Part shown: positions 61,640 to 64,000 of the stretch, one piece after another
Numbering within the stretch: the first letter of the stretch is position 1
Layout: every line of letters starts with the position of its first letter
Origin: DASQZT01 sp035638575
GTDB taxonomy: Bacteria > Acidobacteriota > Terriglobia > Bryobacterales > Bryobacteraceae
NCBI GenBank assembly: GCA_035638575.1
Contig: DASQZT010000019.1
Location: 1 to 64,000 of the forward strand
Direction: 5' to 3'
DNA length: 64,000 nt
Program-made: the position numbers and the translations under genes
The notes under the pieces: generated by a model
Told to the model about the DNA's origin: nothing
Databases searched by the model: none
What the model saw: the letters and a program-made list of their open reading frames with translations, nothing else

Positions 61640-63203
61640 CGCGCTCCTGCTCGCGTCGCTGCTGGCCGTCGCCGCGCTCGGCCAGGCCCAGGACTACCTC
61701 GATGCGGTGGTGGAACGCGCCCGCCGGCAGTTCGAAGTGCCGGGCATCGCGGTCGCGGTGGTGAAAGACGGTCACGTCGTCGCCGCCAAGGGCTACGGCG
61801 TGCGCAAGCTCGGCGAGTCCGCGCCGGTAACGCCCGATTCGCTTTTTCGGATTGCCTCCAACACCAAGGCCTTCACCGCCGCGGCGCTGGCGATGCTGGT
61901 GGACGAAGGCAAGCTCCGCTGGGACGACCGCGTGGTGGACCACCTGCCCGCCTTCCAGATGTACGACCCCTACGTCACTCGGGAGATGACCGTGCGCGAC
62001 CTTCTGGTGCATCGCAGCGGCCTGGGGCTGGGCGCGGGCGACCTGTTGTTCTGGCCCTCCACCGACTTCACCAGCGACGAGATCATCCGCCGCATCCGCT
62101 TCCTCAAGCCCGCGTCCAGCTTCCGCAGCCGCTACGCCTACGACAACCTGCTGTACCTCGTGGCCGGCCAGCTCATTCCGGCCATCACCGGGGAGAGATG
62201 GAACGATTTCGTCCGGCGGCGGATCTTCGTTCCGCTGGGCATGACTTCCACCAATGCGAGGACCAGCGACCTGGTAAACGCACGCGACGCCGCCATCCCG
62301 CACGTGCGCGTGGATAGCAAAGTCGTCCCCATCCCGCAAACCGATCACGACAACAACACGCCGGCCGGCGCCATGAATTCGTGCGTGCGCGACCTGGCGA
62401 AGTGGGTGATCGCGCAACTCGGCCGCGGCGCGCTGCCCGGTGGAAAGCGCCTCTTCAGCGAAGCGCGATCGAAGGAGATGTGGTCGGCCGAAACCATCCT
62501 GCCGATCGAAGATCTGCCCGCGGGCGCGCCGCCGGCGCTGGCGGCGATGCAGCCGAACTTCAGCGCTTACGGATTGGGCTGGATGCTGCGCGATTATCGC
62601 GGCAGGAAACTGGTGTATCACACGGGCACGCTGGCAGGCTACGTTTCCCGAGTCACGATGTTGCCCGATCTCGCGCTGGGGATCGTGGTGCTCACCAACC
62701 AGGAGGAGACCGGCGCGCACGCCTCGGTGACATGGACCGTGCTGGATCACTACCTGGGCGCGCCGCCCACGGATTGGGTGGCGGCCTTTCACGAGCTGGA
62801 TCGAATCGAGACCGCCCAAGGCGAGGAGGCCGTGAAGAAGGCGGCCGGAAAGCGCAATCCGAATTCGCGCCCCTCCCTGCCGCTGTCCGCTTACGCCGGC
62901 CGCTACCGCGACTCCTGGTACGGCGACGTCGCTATTGAAGACCGCGGCGGCAAGCTGGCCATTTCGTTCACCCACACGAAGCAGCTCACCGGCGGCCTGG
63001 AGCACTGGCAGTACGACACGTTCGTGGCGCGCTGGCGCGACCGCACGCTGGGCGCGGATGCCTTCGTGACTTTCTACCTGGGGCCGGACGGCGCCGTCGA
63101 GGAAGTGAAGGTGGCGCCCGTCTCGCCGCTCACCGATTTCAGCTTCGATTTCGAGGACTTGTCGCTGCGGCCGGTAAAGGTCTCTACTGCCCCGGCGAAC
63201 TGA
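61614..63203 (+). CDS. Exported serine hydrolase (class C beta-lactamase-like)
   Basis: 529 residues with a signal peptide (1-25, to GQAQ). Penicillin-binding/beta-lactamase fold: SxxK at Ser82-Lys85 in ASNTKAF, YxN at Tyr176-Asn178 in YAYDN, and HTG in VYHTGTLAGYVSRV. A C-terminal beta domain (about 420-529, with LSAYAGRYRDSWYGDV) follows. Substrate could be peptides, esters or beta-lactams; it is not a proven resistance enzyme. It overlaps rsmI at the start and is convergent with the last gene. Confidence 0.9.
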   Translation: MTFCCAKNSALLLASLLAVAALGQAQDYLDAVVERARRQFEVPGIAVAVVKDGHVVAAKGYGVRKLGESAPVTPDSLFRIASNTKAFTAAALAMLVDEGKLRWDDRVVDHLPAFQMYDPYVTREMTVRDLLVHRSGLGLGAGDLLFWPSTDFTSDEIIRRIRFLKPASSFRSRYAYDNLLYLVAGQLIPAITGERWNDFVRRRIFVPLGMTSTNARTSDLVNARDAAIPHVRVDSKVVPIPQTDHDNNTPAGAMNSCVRDLAKWVIAQLGRGALPGGKRLFSEARSKEMWSAETILPIEDLPAGAPPALAAMQPNFSAYGLGWMLRDYRGRKLVYHTGTLAGYVSRVTMLPDLALGIVVLTNQEETGAHASVTWTVLDHYLGAPPTDWVAAFHELDRIETAQGEEAVKKAAGKRNPNSRPSLPLSAYAGRYRDSWYGDVAIEDRGGKLAISFTHTKQLTGGLEHWQYDTFVARWRDRTLGADAFVTFYLGPDGAVEEVKVAPVSPLTDFSFDFEDLSLRPVKVSTAPAN

Positions 63204-64000
63204 AGGTCACGTCCACCGTAGTCTGGACTTCCACCGGCTGGCCATTCAGCAGTGTGGGCCGATACACCCACTGCTTCACCGCCTCTATGGCCGGCGGTAT
63301 CAGCAAAGGATGCCCCGACTGAACGGTTATGTTCGCGATTGTGCCGTCCTTTGTGACGACGATGCCCAGCCTCACGGTTCCTGAGATGCCGGCCTGCTGT
63401 GCCAGCGGCGGATAGACCGGCGGAACCTGCTTGACCAGCATTGCCTGCTGCACCTGCCCGTCGATCCGAATGCGCTGCACATTGCTCCCTTGACCTGGCG
63501 GAGGAGGGGGTGGTGGCGGAGGAGGCAGCGGTGCCACCAGGCCCGGCAAAGCCGCCTGCTGCGCCTTTTCCTTCTTGGTGGCGAGGGCTTTCTGGACCCA
63601 CTGATCGGCCTCGGCCACGTCGCGCAGGTAGTCCGCCTGCGTGGAACGAAGGTCGGCGTATTCGCGGAGGAACAGGTTCATGTACGCCATGGCGTCGTCG
63701 TACTTTGGATCGATCTCCAGAGCCTTCTGGAGATTGGCGATGCCGTCTTCGACGACCGCTCGAAACCTGCTCCTCAAATCCTCCTTGACCGCGCCCTCCG
63801 GCATCGGCCCGGGATCCTGCTGGCGCATTCCGAGTTGCATCCGCGCCTGGGCGTAAGGCGGGTACCACACGGACCAGTCGATGAACCCCAGCGAATAGAA
63901 GGCGTCTCGGTTGGCGGGATCGACGCTGAGCAGCCGGCCGTACCAGCTTCGAGCCTCGTCCCATTTCTTCTGGTTCAGCTCCAGCGATGCGAGAGAGGCA
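63184..64000 (-). CDS. TPR and TonB C-terminal domain protein, 5' partial
   Basis: The frame is open to base 64000, so the N-terminus lies outside the window; about 271 residues are visible. Visible order: a TPR unit (NQKKWDEARSWYGRLLSVDP), further TPR-like helices (IANLQKALEIDPKYDDAMAY), a Pro-rich stretch of at least ten prolines, and a TonB C-terminal domain (YPPLAQQAGISGTVRLGIVV then PPAIEAVKQWVYRPTLLNGQ). It probably spans the periplasm and transmits energy or binds receptors; TPR-TonB fusions are common in Acidobacteria. Its 3' end overlaps the serine hydrolase by 20 bases, tail to tail. Confidence 0.85.
   Translation of the reverse strand, partial: ASLASLELNQKKWDEARSWYGRLLSVDPANRDAFYSLGFIDWSVWYPPYAQARMQLGMRQQDPGPMPEGAVKEDLRSRFRAVVEDGIANLQKALEIDPKYDDAMAYMNLFLREYADLRSTQADYLRDVAEADQWVQKALATKKEKAQQAALPGLVAPLPPPPPPPPPPGQGSNVQRIRIDGQVQQAMLVKQVPPVYPPLAQQAGISGTVRLGIVVTKDGTIANITVQSGHPLLIPPAIEAVKQWVYRPTLLNGQPVEVQTTVDVTFSSPGQ

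Overview
This is a high-GC, densely packed bacterial chromosome segment that looks like an acidobacterium of the Bryobacterales/Solibacter type. The evidence is a TIGR03435-type 'soil-associated' protein, a PadR regulator followed by a MacB-like orphan permease with an N-terminal permease prefix, a TonB receptor with a carboxypeptidase-regulatory-like N-terminus, a histidine kinase with a beta-propeller plus Y_Y_Y sensor, and an XrtA/PEP-CTERM exopolysaccharide locus. No rRNA, intact tRNA or CRISPR array was seen. The taxonomic call is inference from gene content, not from a marker gene.

Layout. 1-7 kb: repeat-built exported proteins (a partial IPT-domain protein, an outer-membrane barrel, and a cohesin-like protein with five exact-period 146-residue modules). 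7.4-14.9 kb: a PEP-CTERM/XrtA-type exopolysaccharide block: PrsT-like TPR lipoprotein, a PEP-CTERM protein, a Wzz-type chain-length protein, an ExeA-like ATPase and a BY-kinase. The PEP-CTERM gene and the Wzz operon diverge from a ~540-base region with a sigma-54-like -24/-12 box on each side. 14.9-16.1 kb: a scar zone with truncated Phd and VapC fragments, an intact small antitoxin-like gene and the 3' part of a tRNA-Asn gene, which suggests an old integration site.

16.1-20.1 kb: a tightly coupled series (short truncated-looking protein, neutral-ceramidase-like lipoprotein, unknown lipoprotein, LpxH-like phosphoesterase), a candidate envelope-lipid operon. It ends at a small TA-flanked inverted-repeat element. 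20.3-29.3 kb: GH13 amylase-family enzyme, SH3 lipoprotein, a frameshifted GH49-like glycosidase between short repeats, a giant sensor kinase with its NarL-type regulator, and a receiver-like protein that has lost its phosphorylation residues. 29.4-35.6 kb: AidB-like acyl-CoA dehydrogenase, TIGR03435 protein, small barrel, PadR and permease.

36.1-42.0 kb (minus strand): F1Fo ATP synthase genes b', b, delta, alpha, gamma, beta and epsilon, without subunits a and c. 42.1-47.9 kb: AI-2E-family transporter, then ruvX, mltG, an unknown gene, rsmE and two metallophosphoesterases. 48.1-57.4 kb: ORF6N protein, a molybdopterin-domain protein, TonB receptor, a permease remnant, a low-complexity envelope protein, UPF0182 and a small Cys-rich protein. 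57.4-64.0 kb: GH3 glucosidase, ECF sigma/anti-sigma pair, rsmI, a serine hydrolase and a partial TPR-TonB protein.

Several dispersed repeat families (a 66-base triple-hairpin repeat, a ~125-base imperfect palindrome, a MITE-like element and short repeats around the glycosidase remnant) sit between or inside genes. They explain much of the local gene decay.
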